The notes under the pieces are model-generated. The model worked only from the letters and a program-made list of their open reading frames with translations, made no database searches and was not told where the DNA came from. 64,000 bases of DNA, taken from contig JALGAS010000012.1 in assembly GCA_023078685.1 (NCBI GenBank), positions 372,001 through 436,000 of the forward strand, given 5' to 3'. The position numbers were made by a program, and so were the translations under genes. The stretch comes from Neopestalotiopsis rosae (lineage: Eukaryota; Ascomycota; Sordariomycetes; Amphisphaeriales; Sporocadaceae). Shown one piece after another: positions 1 through 13,111 of this stretch (position 1 is the stretch's first letter; each line of letters opens with the position of its first letter).

Positions 1-353
1 GTAATCAAAATGCTATCGCCATCATGGGCAGAATTCCAATTGACATCATAATGTGGCTTCAAGTTATTGGTCAGGCACAAGGCTTGAGGTCAGCCTTGAC
101 TCATTTGCTAACCTAGCATAATGCCGAGTCAATTCTTGGACCGAATTAATGAATTTGCTAGCAGCTGTATTATGGATAGACTTTCGTCATGATCATGTTG
201 AAGAAATGTTTCAAGTCCGAGTTTCCTACATGGATCCAAAAGAAATAGCCACCTGATCCGGTAGAGCTTCAGGTCTACTCTTTTCCATGAAAACTTCCGG
301 TGCCGTGCGCTGCGAGTAGCTTCTCTTTATCGAACGAGCGCACAACTGTCCGA
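1..353. other. Intergenic left edge
   Basis: AT-rich sequence downstream of the transporter gene. I see no coding frame, repeat or RNA gene in it; it probably includes the 3' untranslated region of the transporter on the minus strand. Confidence 0.5.
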
Positions 354-2451
354 TCAACTCTGCCTCACCTCATCCTTGACCTTGTCCAGACCTTGAGCAT
401 GTCTGACCTTTTCCTGCTCGGCCTTGGCTGCAAGAGTAGCTTCAATATCCTCATCGGCCGTCTTTGATCCATGAAAAACAGAGTCTGTCAGGTTATTGAG
501 CGCCTCTTCCTCCTTGTCAAGCTTGGAGAAGCTGAACCAGAAGCCGAGGCCGCCCAATGCCGAAATGACGGCAACCGTGACATACAACCATACCAGCAGC
601 GGGTCCGCCGAGAGGCCAACAAATGCCTGGGATAGGGCAGACGAGAAAGCCTGAGAGAACCAAAAGACTCCAGTGACAAGTCCACGCATATTCTTTGGCG
701 CCTTGGTAAAGGCATATTCCAGACCTGTGATGGAGGCGCAGATCTCAGCCAGTCCAATAAGCACATAGGACGGCGTTTGAATCCATACGCTCATTTGCTG
801 CGGTACACCAAGCTCACAGTCATCCGCGTATTGTCCACACGGAGAGTAGACGTAGATGTAATGCTGTACAATAGCCGCAACGACCATGGAAGCCGTGCCG
901 AACACAAATCCAGTGGTGATCTTTTTGATAGGGGTGAATTTAAAGCTAGTACGTGCAATAGCTGGGTACACGAACTTGTCGACAATCGGAATGAAGATGA
1001 GCAGCGAGAGGGGGTTCAAGTTGGTGATGATGTCGTTGGGGACACCATCAAGTCTCATGGTGGCCGCCTGAGAAATCAAGTTGTTGGTGAGTTGGTTGTA
1101 GGACAGCCAGTACAGCGGGTACCAACAAAAAACAGTACAAGCTTTGAAGCCGCGGCGGACTTCGTCAACCCAGGCGTCGTCAAATGTCATCCATGCCGGC
1201 TGGACCGTCTGCCTGCTAGGCTTGGCGCTATCCCAGAAACCAGGGGCACGCATGTTGCGGACAGTTTGCACGGGATTCACGCTCCAGCGGCCCTTCATTG
1301 CAAGTCCCCAGACCTGCAATGATTTCCCAAGGACAGATCCTGTTGGTGGTTTCCTGACATAGTGGTTCTTGCAAAAGATCATCACGAATGGGCAAAGTAA
1401 GAACATGATGGTTGGCAGAGTGAATGCGAGCCAGTAGCCGACGTAGAATTCGCTGAACGACATGGTGATTTGCCCAACAAGACTTCCAACATTAATGCAA
1501 AAGTAGTATCGCATGTAAATGACCGTATAGGTTAGGACCTGACTGAGTTAGTACTTCTTCTTGCCGACGAGAGCCAAATGAAACCAAGATCAAACGTACA
1601 GGATCAACAATCACGCGTTCACCACTTTTGAGAGTCTTGATCACGGCGCGCGGTTGCTGTGCCTCGTATTGCTCTGCAATCATGGGGGAACTAGATCGTA
1701 TCAAGTCAGAACGTCGTATTTGAGCAGTGATGTGGTTTTAGACTCACATATTCGCCTTGAATAGTCCCACGCCCATACCGAAGAATATGAGCCCAAGAAT
1801 GAAAGGTGCGAGGGCTGCCGAGTGAGGAGCTGCAATGACGCCCGGAATCGCAGAGATGACAATCAAGATGTGACCAAACGTTGCAACGCCGCTGCATTAG
1901 AGTCAGAAGGAGAATCGAATCGGAATACTTAAATGGACATACATTGCCACATTGATAGTCTTGAATTTCCCCCAGTACGTATCAGCCAGATAGCCACCAA
2001 GAAGAGGCATGACATAAGACCAAAAGCTGTTGAAGAGCGTCAGGGCGGTCGCAACCCGCTGGCCCAGTCCTAGAGCACCGGCTTGGCCTTGAAGACCAGA
2101 GGCTCCCGTCGTAGAGCCCGGAGGCATCTCCTGGCCAATGAAGTTTTGAAATACAGCGGTTGTGCCATAGTACGCGAACCGTTCGCAAAGCTCACAAAAG
2201 GCTATGGTGTATATGATCCAATTGATCGAGCCCTTGACACGCCGCAGTTTGTTGAGCTCATCTTGGGTCGGATACTCTTCACCATTGGGACCTCTCAAGA
2301 TCTCCGTCGAGTCGGGGCTTGGAACGTCATCGACAGTCCCGGAGACCTTTTCGTGAACGGGCTCTTGAGGCGCAATCTTTTCATGATCAGGGGCGTAACC
2401 TTTTGAATCCTCCGTTTTGGGTTCAATCTCGTCTTGTGTGTTTGTTGCCAT
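354..2451 (-). CDS. ptr2: PTR2-family proton-coupled di/tripeptide transporter
   Basis: Plasma-membrane oligopeptide/H+ symporter of the POT/PTR2 family. Four exons are proposed: 2451-1943, 1891-1748, 1690-1600 and 1538-354. All junctions are GT-AG and keep frame, giving about 642 residues, a usual length for fungal Ptr2. The hydrophilic N-terminus of about 75 residues is followed by the family signature CERFAYYGTTAVFQNFI in the first membrane segment, then GGYLADTYWGKF and GVGLFKANISPMIAEQY. The last exon carries the second six-helix bundle (for example FCINVGSLVGQITMS and TGVFWFSQAFSSAL) and a charged tail rich in Glu and Lys. The start is the first Met of the open frame, just before the Glu/Lys-rich leader. 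The next gene upstream is a regulator in the same orientation with 1 kb between them, so no shared promoter is evident. Family assignment is secure; the substrate is inferred. Confidence 0.93.
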
Positions 2452-3475
2452 TTTGCAGTATTTGCAACAATGAAGCGGAAATAGTCAAGACTACAAAGTA
2501 AACAAACAGAGACAACAGCGGCAGGAATGACATGCAGATCGCACCCACCAGTAGGCAAAGGCGGCTGGCGGTCATAAATAGGCAACGGCTGATCCCCCGC
2601 ACATGCTTACAGGCATGATTGATGCCGACCTCGTGTGTGACATTTGTATGTGCTTTTTATGTGCTTCGCCAAGAACACCAAGCTACGAATCATGCGGCCC
2701 TCTCGCTCGGTGGCACAGTCTACGGCGCAAGAGGGCGTTGGAGAGTCTTGCCAGCTTCCAGAAGGTGCAATGATCGACGATCAGTGCGCTTCTAGGCGCG
2801 TGTAGCCGGAACAAACGAGGATAAATCTTACCACGCGCCAGGGGGCATTTCTGAGATCGCAGAGTATTGGAAGATGAGCTGTTAGGGCCCAATGGCTGCA
2901 GCATTAATCAATGAGTGCCTTTCTAAAAGTTATTCCTTCAAGCTTCTCTGCGTTCGCGGGCAGGTCCGAGTGTGAGGTATTGTTACATCGCGCGTTCGGC
3001 AGGGTCATACGAGATCCAAGCAGTCACCGTCAGCCAAGTGATCTGTTCAAGGTGGCGTGAAAGTAAGCAGACAATATCTTTGGCCTATGGAGAGCACGAA
3101 TGCCATGGCAGATATGCACGCCAAGTGGAAGCAAGGTAGGCTGTCACGGTCAGGCGATTCAAAAAACTTCGGTGCTGTTGACAGCATATTCGCACGACAA
3201 GATAGCCCGAATTGGTAATCTTGGTTGCGGCTCAAGTTGCTGCCTGTCGTACCTGTTCTCTCTGACACAAACCCATTGGAACAGTCTGTGTAATATTGAG
3301 CCAGCAGCCTGATGAATGACTTGAGACACATTCGTAATAGACAAAAGCCATTGTCTGTTCTGGTCCTCGATCGTACGGTCTAGTGTTGATGTCGAGGCAT
3401 CACGCTCGTAAAACATGAACGCCAGTATGGAAATGGTTCTGCTGTATGCCCAACGATACTTGAGGACAGCGACTA
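2452..3475. other. Intergenic, transporter promoter side
   Basis: About 1 kb between two minus-strand genes. It should hold the promoter and 5' untranslated region of the peptide transporter and the 3' end of the regulator gene. Short open frames on both strands lack codon structure or recognisable motifs. Confidence 0.5.
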
Positions 3476-5338
3476 CTAATAGATTGGCCGAACCTTGACA
3501 ATTGAGTTGACATCAATGTACCTCTGGACAGAGGAGCCTACCGACCAATTGTCCAGGTCTTCGGCACACGCCTTGTGGTGTATGTTAGAGTAATCCTGCA
3601 TGAATGCGACGCATGGAAGATAATATGAGAGGAAATGGAGACGTACCTTGGCCGAATCTACCAAGTATATCTCGCCAGTCACGGAGTCATTCTCGAGCGC
3701 AAGGTCAACATTGATGAACCAGTCACAGTCGATTGTCCTGCTCATGTCCTCGAGCCACCTCCAATCTCTCTGGAGAGTATCTGGGTTGCTGGTGATTGTT
3801 TCTCTCAGTAGAGGCCACAAGAGGAAGTCGACGAGTTCCACATGCGGCATGTAAAGCTGAGCCATCGTGGGACGATACCACTCTGGGATGGCCAAAAAGT
3901 TTTCCAGCTTGGGATCAATCATCCACCTAGCCAGCAACCAAGCGACGTGCATGGATGCAAACACGACAAAACCGCGCTTCTTGCGCTGAACACTAAAGAC
4001 GAGACGTGCTGCCCACTTTGACAGGAGGGTTGCTTGATTGTATTGCTCCTGGTCAAATATTGCGGCAATATTGCAACTTGTCCCGGCCACTTGGTCCATG
4101 GACTCGCCGGCCTGGATGAGCAACCGCGCCTGTTGAATCGTAGATGAGATGGAGTCCTTGACTGATGCAGCTCCAGGTAGTGTGGTCAGGGGTAGTATGG
4201 ACCATATGGACTCGAACATGTTTGCGTGTTGCTGCTGCTGAATATAGGGAGGTTGATGATTCGCAAGAATAGCACTCGAGAAGGGCAAGTTCCTGAAATA
4301 ATTGGCATGGCTGGGGCTCGGTTCGTTTACTGGATCGGATTGAGGAAAGTTGATAGAGGGGTCGGCAATCTCTTCAGGTTGCTGGTCCTGCGCCGCCGCC
4401 AGACGCTCCAAGTCGACACTGTCATCATTGTTTGGGGTCGGCTCTCGTTTCCAATCGCGTCGGTTGAAGAGAAGGGGAAGGAAGTCGTGTCCGTCGTCAG
4501 CGTCACTAATCTCTGGCGACGATCTGTGATTTAGCTAGATTAATTCGAAGTTGCTAAAGAAAAAGCTTTTGTGTGTCTGTCCCCTCAGAGAAATTTTGGA
4601 CAGACGAAAGGGAGGATTTGGAAAGTGGTTCGGAATTAATGTAAAGGAGGTAAGGAATTAAGGAGGAAAGGAAGGAAGGAACGAACAACTAACGTACCGC
4701 GAAGAGGAAGCAGCAACTGTCGTCGTCTCCTGAAGTGGATCATGCACTTGTTGGGCGACGACGCTGGAATTGTCATGAGTTTGATCACTTTGCACATTTT
4801 GTCTAATCAAGGCGAGCATGGACTGTGCCTCGTCGTCGGTACCATGCTGAAGAATACGGAACTTGTCTTCATAGTCTGCGATTATGGCCTGAAGGCGTGC
4901 AATCTCGAAGTCGGCACTCTGCTGCTTGGTCATACCCTCGTGTCGCGTCTCAAACACACACTCCAGCTTTCTCGCGTCGCATCTTGAACATCTTGGGCGT
5001 TTTCCATCACACTGAAGCAAAGAAGGGACAGGTGGTCAGAGAGAGGGACGGAAGAACTTTTCTAGTATCGAGAGTATAGATATGCTTTGATTGCAAATCC
5101 GATGATGATTGAAGTTGAGCGAGCTGCTCCGTCGACATACCTTTGTCTTTTTGACCTGGCAGTTTCGACAGGCATTCTTGACCAAGTTGATTCGATGCGT
5201 TGGTCCATTGTTAGACACGGCTGTCCCAGAAGACGATTGTCCACCGCTAGCGGTGGGAGCAGGAGCAAGTAGTCTCCAGGCTCTGCTGGGCCCTCTGTCT
5301 GGCTGTGGCATAGTGGGCAATTTGTCAGAGTCATACAC
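3476..5338 (-). CDS. Zn2Cys6 transcription factor with DUF3425-like C-terminus
   Basis: Putative nuclear transcription factor of about 502 residues. Proposed exons are 5338-5141, 5011-4698, 4523-3647 and 3595-3476. The first intron splits the zinc cluster, and splicing restores a CxxC-x6-C-x5-9-CxxC-x-C pattern: CRNCQVKKTKC joins DGKRPRCSRCDARKLEC. A short coiled segment (about residues 90-120, FEIARLQAIIADYEDKF) follows, as is usual for a dimerisation helix. The C-terminal third has the WYRPTMAQLYMPH...DFLLWPLLRE pattern and the DWRWLEDMSRTIDCDWF block of DUF3425, a domain better known from bZIP regulators. The last intron (3596-3646) is 51 nt, keeps frame and has no stop, so an unspliced reading also looks open; the spliced form joins SAK to DYSNIHH and fits the domain better. 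The Met at 5338 is the first in frame; a second at about 5311 is possible. The target genes are unknown. Confidence 0.85.
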
Positions 5339-7843
5339 AATTGGCTCCTCAACAACCTAGCCCATGTCAGACTTCGGAAACGAGGGTTTGGGATAGTGTG
5401 ATTATTCTCGTTCGGATCGATGGTGACGTAGATATTTTCGGACCTGCTCCCGGGTCATTTGTGATTCGTGAATGGCTAGAACACCTAGAACACTGCTGGG
5501 CTGAAATTGAGCATCCGGAAGTATCGAAGCGACACGAACACGAAATGGTCACTTTGGGCAGCACCCGGGAAGTCGGAGACAAGGCAGAGTATGTATGCAC
5601 GGTATGTACCCTCGAGAGTTAGTTCCCAGAGCCGTGCCAGAACACTTGTCCGTCCTCTCCCCACAAGTAGATCAGCCCGAGCAGACCCTGCCTGTGGCTT
5701 GACGATTGCCTTTGCTGCGCATGGTCTGCATCGTAGTGGTAGTATCTCTGGACGGGCGCATACTTGCAATCTTTCTCGACGGCGTGGCTCTAGGCTCGAT
5801 GACCATAAGATATGACTTGAGTCTTTGACAACTCTGATTGGTATATCCGCAAATATCACTTGATGCAGGCACCCAAAAGATATCTAATTTGCTCAACAAG
5901 TGAACTCATAGTGGTGCTATCGTATGGGGTTTCCCCAATTATTTGGTGTATGCGAAAGCAATAAACCAAATTTATATACATATAACCAGTACCACCATTG
6001 CCACCCAGCACAGACGAGGTTCTGTCTTCCCAATCCACTTGGAGCCGACATGGTTTTAAACACGCAACATTCGAATCACACATGCCAATCAATGACCGGG
6101 GCACGGAACCCCCAAGAAATAATATACACTTTTTACCTGGCCATTGTTTGGTGCAAGTGACGGGTCGATGACGGCCACTATGACGACGTGTACCCATTAT
6201 AACCTTAACCTCTCTACATTCAACTACCAAAAATATGCACACCAACTCTCAGCTTGAAACATCATTGGCGAATCTTAAAGACATGTTGACACAATTAGTT
6301 AATTGTATAACCGCTTAGCTGAATGTATACAACTCACCTCAATGTATAAATGCTCCAGACCCAACCATGGCTACAAGCATGTCCAACATCCGCCACATTG
6401 CTCACGAATATGACCCGGCTCACCTGGGACAGCATATTTTCACTCAATCTGGTTGCCTGAATACGATAAATACCACGACCAATGCGGCAGTAGTGCCTGG
6501 AGATCGTGTACCATCAAGAACTCTTATCGAAAACCAATGTGGTAGACGTGCACACACACAAACACGAAGCAAGAGCTCATCCCTGTTGAAAGAGGCGAAT
6601 CTTTTGTCCTAGAAGAGGGCTAAAAAACAAGAATGCCGGCAGCTGTAGCTAGACTTTTTTCTTGCTAAGCATGCTGAACACCACAGCAAGTTATTCTTGA
6701 AATAGTCCGTGCCCGGTGAGTATCTATCACAGGCAAACAGTAGCTAGGCAGCTTTGTATGAGGCTGGATACAACTGACGGGCGCACTGACCAGCCACAAG
6801 TGGCGAGTCTCAATACGACCAAGTATCTATCATGAGTAGTGTTTTTTGATCGTGATTTCTTTCAAAAATGTGGAAAATAGAGTGTAGACAATTAAGGCGG
6901 TCTTCTATATGGAACCATGTGTCAACAGACAGGTCCAATGACCGTCCCCATCATGTCACGTGAAGGGTGCACAACGTGGCGCATCACTTGTCATCGTTTA
7001 TCATCAATCGTTCTCAACCTCATCCGACATTTTGTTGTCTTTATGACACATATTCAATTTTATCATCATGTTGCTCGAGTAAGATGTAAATATTCATGGG
7101 GCTCGTCTATTCGCGTGTTCAAGAAAAACCGAGAACGGCATATCATACATCACCCTCCATCGTGCCCAGATCCGTTACCCTAAGCTAAACTCCCTCGAGT
7201 TCCTGTGCATTATCATATCGTTCCAGTCAACAGACGTTCACTAATTCTCCCCTCCCTCGATAAAGCTCAAAAGAAAATGACCAAAAGCAAGTTGACAGAC
7301 TTGAAATGCAAGAAAAACAGCCGGTCCAGCCGAAATATTATCCTCATTCGCTTCCAAGCCGCTGACCACCTTGATACAAGAATGATGGAAGTGTAGTTCT
7401 CAACATATGGGTTGCGGCCATTCCTCCGCATGAGGCTGCCGCCGCCCGCTGTGTCGACTGAACGGGTGCTACCACAGTCTCTATTATGATATACATCGCC
7501 GCCACGAAGAAATGCCAAACAGAGCTACGGACTCTTCTCGATCGGTTTTAGTCAATGGCATTTGTCAGGCATCATCTGATGGCCTGAATCGGCCAAAGTC
7601 GCCTGGAGCCCAGCAAAACAAAAACATTGCGGCAAGGTACCCAAGTGCAAATGCCCTAGCCCATTGGAGGACTGCTTGCCCGACACAAGACTGGGCGAGA
7701 GACATGGATGGAATAAAAAGTGGTATCAAACGTGAAACGAAGAGTCCAAAACGCCATGCTGCATGAAAGCATAGATATCGCAGGTCTTTGGGTGGTTGTA
7801 CAGGCGTATAGTGTCTAGTCGGAAATCCCGCGTATGATGGCAT
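5339..7843. other. Gene-poor intergenic region
   Basis: About 2.5 kb, AT-rich around 5.9-7.4 kb. It lies upstream of the Zn2Cys6/DUF3425 gene and downstream of the RasGAP gene. Open frames here are short, have no introns that extend them and show no motif I recognise. It probably holds the promoter of the regulator and the 3' untranslated region of the RasGAP gene. Confidence 0.45.
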
Positions 7844-10391
7844 TTACCATCCCTTTTTCCGTGCGAAGCGCTTGTTGAGGAGAGTCAGCACCTTTGGTAC
7901 GTTGAACTGGACGTATTCGAGATCCAAGTCATCTTGTCCATCCTTCTGCATCTCAAGCAAATCATCCAGTTTGAGGTCCAGCTCGAGCAGACCACGGTTC
8001 CGACCTGTATGATTGTTAGACTAAACGCTTGGATTTGTTTGCTTTTGAAGCTTACCCTTGTAGTGTAGTGAAATGACAAATGTTCCCGGCAGAGGGCTGG
8101 TGAAATTGAAGTAGATGTTGGCTCTCCTATTGTCCGGAACATTGCTCTTCTGGATGACACCCTCCTTCTCCAGCTGCTGGTGGGTGAATTTATATGGACC
8201 AAGCACCTGTTGTTTTTGCTGTTTCCGTCGGGTTCCCTCGGACTGGCTGCGAACATTGTGCAGATAACTCTTGTACGTCTCGAGTTGTCCAACCAGATAC
8301 GAGTTATGGTCGCGAATAGTCTTGTAGACCTCCTCCAGCTTCGATGTTTCGAGAATGACTCCATCTTTCAGAGAGCCAAGATGTTGCAACTCCTGCTCGA
8401 CCTCGTCTCGCAGCAGGCTGAAGCCATCTGACTTGTCAATGACCTTCATCTCTTGCAGCTGGCTGAGAAGCTCCATGGCTCTGATACCCTTTCTCACCAT
8501 GACAGCATCGTTCTTCGACGTGGCAGATGCGTCGGCGATCCTCTCAAGACGTAGTGGTCTCCGGGCGACTGAACTATTGGCAGGAATTGACCGCATGACT
8601 TGGACGAAAATGGACTTGGCTTCCATGAAGAAAATCTCCTCTTGGGTGATGTCTAGAGCAGCAGTCAGATTGTCGATGGCTGTTTCCCATCGGCTGAAGA
8701 GCGGGAGGTTGATTGCTCGGTTCTCCTTGCGAGGCACTTGCGGTGGTGCCTTGCCCAGCTCAGACATGATTTGAGATAAATGTGAGTTCTCGTCCTTACA
8801 GAGTTCCCCAGTGTGTTTCTCAATCAATCCGTGCATGGCGTAGACTTCATTGAGAGTAATGGAGAGCTCGAGATCCTTCTTGGACAAGGCAACATAGCTA
8901 TCCATCTCCAGGCTTTCGTAAAAGTCTTGCACTTCGCAAAGATCCAGCATGAATTTGTTGACCCGGTCCTTGTTGAGCTGGATGAATGGTTGCAATTTTG
9001 CCATGTATGGCTCCTTGGCATATGATGGCTTGTTTGCAAGATTCTGAAGCATCTTTGCGATGAGCGTCAACGTTCTTCGCGGTTTCTCGGCCGGCACCCC
9101 TTCAATGAGCATGTATGATTTTGGTGTCACAATGGCCGGGTTGATGAATCGAAGGAAAAAGAATCCACCAATCAGGGTGCAAATGACCTGGTCGTTGGCG
9201 TCGGGATATTTTCTCTTGGTGAGACTGCGAATCTGCTTGCAGATCCATCGGATACCATAAGGGGCCTCATCAAGACCGTCAATGATCGTGTTCAAGAAAC
9301 CACTTGCGATTTCGGTAAGCATGGTTAACCTTGGCTCGATGATGGCTTGGACCTGTGCGTTCTCCGCTGCCTGTTCCGCCGTGATTCCTCTAGGCAAAGA
9401 CGGAGGCAAGCTGCCGGTATCCTCCTCGATTTGCTCGCACATGCGTTCGTAGACCTTGAGGGGGTTAATTTCCAAGTCAAGATCCTTGAGTTCGATCAAG
9501 CTGTTGATTCTGTCGGCCAGAACAGACCGGAGAAAGCTCTGACCAGGACCTCTGCGTGTATAAGTTGTCATCATTCGCGATACCGGTGTGTTGGCTCGCA
9601 ATAGCGACGAGTATTCGGGTGTCGAATCAAACTGGTATGTCAGGACGGACTGAAACATGGTCAACAGAAGATGCTCCTCGCGACTCTCGTACTGGTTTCC
9701 ATAAATGGTGAACATGACAGTTTGCAGCAGCGAGTCAATCTCGGACATGGAGACGAGACGGCACAAATGCGCAATGTGCCTGGGCTCTGACTGCAGCAAG
9801 AACATCAAGTTTCCATATTTCTGGGTCTTGTCGTCGTTTGGAAATTGTCCCTCTTGAAGCTCGGTTGCGTCCTCTAGATGGCTGGCAACCTCATTTTGTT
9901 CCTCCAGGGCCATTCGATTTTGAATCAAGAGAGCAATTCGGGAGTCGAGATAGCGCACGTCCTTTTCGAGGACGAAATTCTTCTTGGACTGCGAGGAGAT
10001 TTTGGATTTCAAATCGCGCAACGTCTTTTGTGCTATATGATCACAGTATTAGCACGGGTCATGTTTTTCGACACAACCTAGTTCAATTACCTTTTGCCAA
10101 GTCATCTTCTATTTCGAGGTCCGTCTCGTTTGCTGACATGGACATATATAATGCGGACATGGAGTACCGCTTGGACTGGCGGGCTGACCGCGTGCCATCG
10201 TAGGACGACATGGTGTTCTGACGTGAAATGGGTTGGTAGGATGACGAAGATGCCGTCGAGGCTCGTGATGGTGTTGACAACATAACTGACATAACTTGCC
10301 CGTGGGGCAGTGGCTTGGGGATTTCGTTAGGCTTGCGCACCACGTCCGTTGCGTGTGCCGTTGGCCTCTTTAGGTCCGTATAATCGTGGAG
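7844..10391 (-). CDS. gapA: Ras GTPase-activating protein (GapA/Gap1 type), N-terminal exon missing
   Basis: Cytoplasmic negative regulator of Ras that stimulates GTP hydrolysis. Three exons are visible: 10391-10091, 10032-8056 and 8004-7844, about 812 codons. After a coiled N-terminal part, the RasGAP domain spans roughly residues 190-500, with FLRSVLADRINSLIEL and the hallmark FFFLRFINPAIVTPKSYML (the FLRxxxPA signature). A RasGAP C-terminal domain ends in LNKRFARKKGW. The order matches fungal GapA and fission yeast Gap1, which lack IQ motifs. The first visible exon opens at an AG acceptor at 10392 (frame LHDYTDLKRP) with a stop just upstream and no ATG before that point, so a short initiating exon must lie further upstream beyond a leader intron; I could not place it. 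An internal Met near 10285 is an alternative start but would drop a conserved-looking stretch. Confidence 0.9.
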
Positions 10392-11784
10392 CTGTCGGTG
10401 CTGGATGCAAGTTGTTGCAGACTACCACGTCCAGGGAGCGCCACAAATATTATTAAGGAAATCCTTGGTTATTCGGCGTCGATCAATGCTCTATTGGCAA
10501 AATTGATCAAGGAGCGCCGTTCACAGGCCACGAGAAACGGCTGGAGAGGTGAATTCCAGGTTCAGCGACACTGTTCCCTTGTCGGATTGTGGGACCAACC
10601 AGATTCAAGCCCGTCGCGACTTGCTGAAGTTGTGCTCGGCAGGTGGATTGGTACCGAGGACGGGTCGGCTATGAGAAAAACGAGGCGCGGAGCTTGAGCG
10701 ACAGGACAATCTACACTAGATTGCGCGATGATCGCTCGCAAGCTAGCAGACCTCTACAGTATGAGCAGCAACCACGATATTGTTTGACAACATAGGACGG
10801 ATAGATCCAAGACGGCGGTTGTTCTGGTGTCACGCGCAAAGCCGCTCGAGACAAGACAGGTAGCTGCAGGTGGAATGTTGTACCAGACTGGCGAATCTGA
10901 TCGTGCCTGAGACCTGCCTTGTGGTTTGACGGGAGAGGGAGCAAAAACAGAGGTATTCTCCCAATAGAATGCTGCAAATGGCTGCGATGGGAGGAACGCG
11001 CGCGTGGATAGTAGACCGGAGCTGGAGCAATAGTCGGCTTGTGCAAAGTACTAAGGTCCAAGTGTATGGCGGTTTGCGTTGGTAGGACGAAAGAGGGGTG
11101 GCAGGCAAGGCAGGTACTGTAGGTAGGTACAGTACTGAGTTGAGGGTCGACGAAGAAAGATAGAGCAGCAACGCTTGGAGGATTAGGTGTAGTATTGCGA
11201 ATTGAGGGTCGCGCGGATACAGAAAAAGGTGGGACGAATGGATAAATCGACAGACGGATGGATAGATTGTTGAAAGATAGATTTGACTTGAATGGATTTG
11301 CTTGATTGATTGAATTGCACGGTCGCTTGAAACGGGGTCTGACTTGACGGACGGACGACTTGTGTGTGGTTGAATGAGCGTGGGCGGGCGGAGAGGAACC
11401 CTGGAATGGATCTTGGATGGAGCGATGGGATCAAGGACAGCAGACAGGCCTGTGCAAAAAGTTCAATCAAGCCGTACGTACGGAGTACAAAATAATAAGG
11501 AGAGGAGGAGTGAACCAGACGGGGGGGTGGAGAGAGGCAGGCGGTCTGGTCTGACTCTGGGGAAGAACTGGATGCTGGATGGGAGGGAAAAGGGTGAAGC
11601 ACCGCGCAATACAAAACAAGAAGAGGTAGGTGATGGAAACCGGGGGGGCCTTTTCCCCTGCCTGTCTTGTCCCTACAGCACCTAAGTAAATAGGGTGGTA
11701 GGAGGTAACTAATCACTACGACCAGGCAAGGTACAAGCGTAATAATTTGATGTAGGTACGGTAGTAGGCAAGGTGGTGGTCGGT

Positions 11785-11815
<31 letters not shown>

Positions 11816-12180
11816 CCAGGGAGGGGGGGGCAGGTACCATAGTAGGTGGGCAAGTCGCATGCAATGCAGGTAGGGTAGGGGAGCAACACCACCGACGTTT
11901 GGACTGAACTGACGGGCGACGGCGGCGCAGAAGCTAGGTAAGGTTCCTCTACCGTAGTGCAATCCGAAAAGCTGTTGGTGGGTTTCTTGGTTCTGAATAG
12001 CTCGTTAGCTGTCAATATCAAGCTCGAGTTGTAATCGACGTTACGAGAATTAGCGTGCAAAATATGTTATTCAATCTTTTCTGTTGTCTATCTCTCTCTC
12101 CAGTTCGATTCGTATCTAATTTTTTTTCCCCACATACTGCCCATTTTAACAATCTTTCTTCCTTTTTCTCGCTACCCAGC
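10392..12180 (-). promoter_or_regulatory. Long leader/promoter region of the RasGAP gene
   Basis: On the minus strand this stretch is strongly pyrimidine-rich, with runs of CT and CCT, which is common in fungal promoters and long 5' untranslated regions. It is likely to contain the missing first exon and leader intron of the RasGAP gene. Open frames of up to 259 codons here are low-complexity (Pro, Ser and Leu-rich) and I do not regard them as genes. Confidence 0.4.
11786..11816. repeat. (GGCA)n microsatellite
   Basis: About seven to eight head-to-tail copies of the 4-nt unit GGCA, followed by GGCCAGGGAGG and a G run. It sits inside the pyrimidine-rich leader region upstream of the RasGAP gene (on the minus strand the unit reads TGCC). 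Confidence 0.9.
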
Positions 12181-13093
12181 CATGTTCTCTTCTCCTTTGC
12201 GTGGGTGGCAAAAAGAGCAGCACCTTGAGCACCTCTTGAGCAAATGCGATCGCCCAGGTACGCCGATCAAGAGGGGTCACTGCTTATCCAACCCCTGGCC
12301 CAGTGACGGACTGATATTCCCTATCGCGCGGCCTTTCTTTTTCTCTTTTCCTCATCCTGCTCTTATGGCTCTCTGCTCTGGTTGTCTGCAGGGAGCTTGG
12401 GGAGCAGTGCATGCCTTTGTAGCGGGGGTTCGGCATGGTTTAAACGGTTCAAACGGTGAACCATGCCTTGATTGACCATGACCTTTTTCTTACACAGTAC
12501 TGATAATATCAACCTCACTCGACATGGAGGCCACCTTTGCCAAGGGAGGAGCCGACCAGGGAGAGAGGATTGACAAAATGCGTTTGAGTCGATGGATGAA
12601 TGACAATACACAATAGTTGAGCAAAGATTGCAACTGTCGCTTTCTGAAACGATCATGTTCTAGAAAGGCACGTAGGAACATGCCAAACTCTACATTATGC
12701 GCCGCTGTCATTGCGCGCAGCCGTATAAGCAAAGAAATGCGAAATGCAAGTGACTGCACAGGCGGCTTTGTCAACGTTTTGAAACACGCGAACAGTTATA
12801 TCGAGTATATTATATGTCTGAACATATGTACTGTTTGTGAGCGTGTGCAAAGGTATGGATTTTGAAAACGATTCGCAACGGCATCATCTCGGGCAGCGGA
12901 GAGCCCCAACATTGAACAGGGGTGGTGCGCATGCGATGAGGAGGCTTCAGCGCCCTGGCCTAGTTGACAAAAGTCGCAATCGTCGATCCCATTCATGCAT
13001 TCTGCCATGTCATCCATAAATATCCATCTATACACAATCATCATGCCGTCCGCCTGTAGACATCTGACGTTTCTGCTACCTGAGGTGTCCTGG

Positions 13094-13111
13094 GTGTGTG
13101 TGTGTGTGTGT
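13094..13111. repeat. (GT)n microsatellite
   Basis: Nine consecutive GT dinucleotides inside the gene desert between the RasGAP and amidohydrolase genes. Simple-sequence repeat with no evident function. Confidence 0.85.

Noticed and set aside
7565..7843. 92-codon frame starting one base after the RasGAP stop
   Set aside because: Its ATG directly follows the stop and it fits the expected 3' untranslated region; hydrophobic stretches alone do not support a gene.
11183..11962. 259-codon minus-strand frame
   Set aside because: Low-complexity Pro/Leu/Ser sequence produced by pyrimidine-rich leader DNA and the GGCA microsatellite; no motif.
12100..12125. tRNA B-box-like GTTCGATTC
   Set aside because: No cloverleaf or A-box can be drawn around it.
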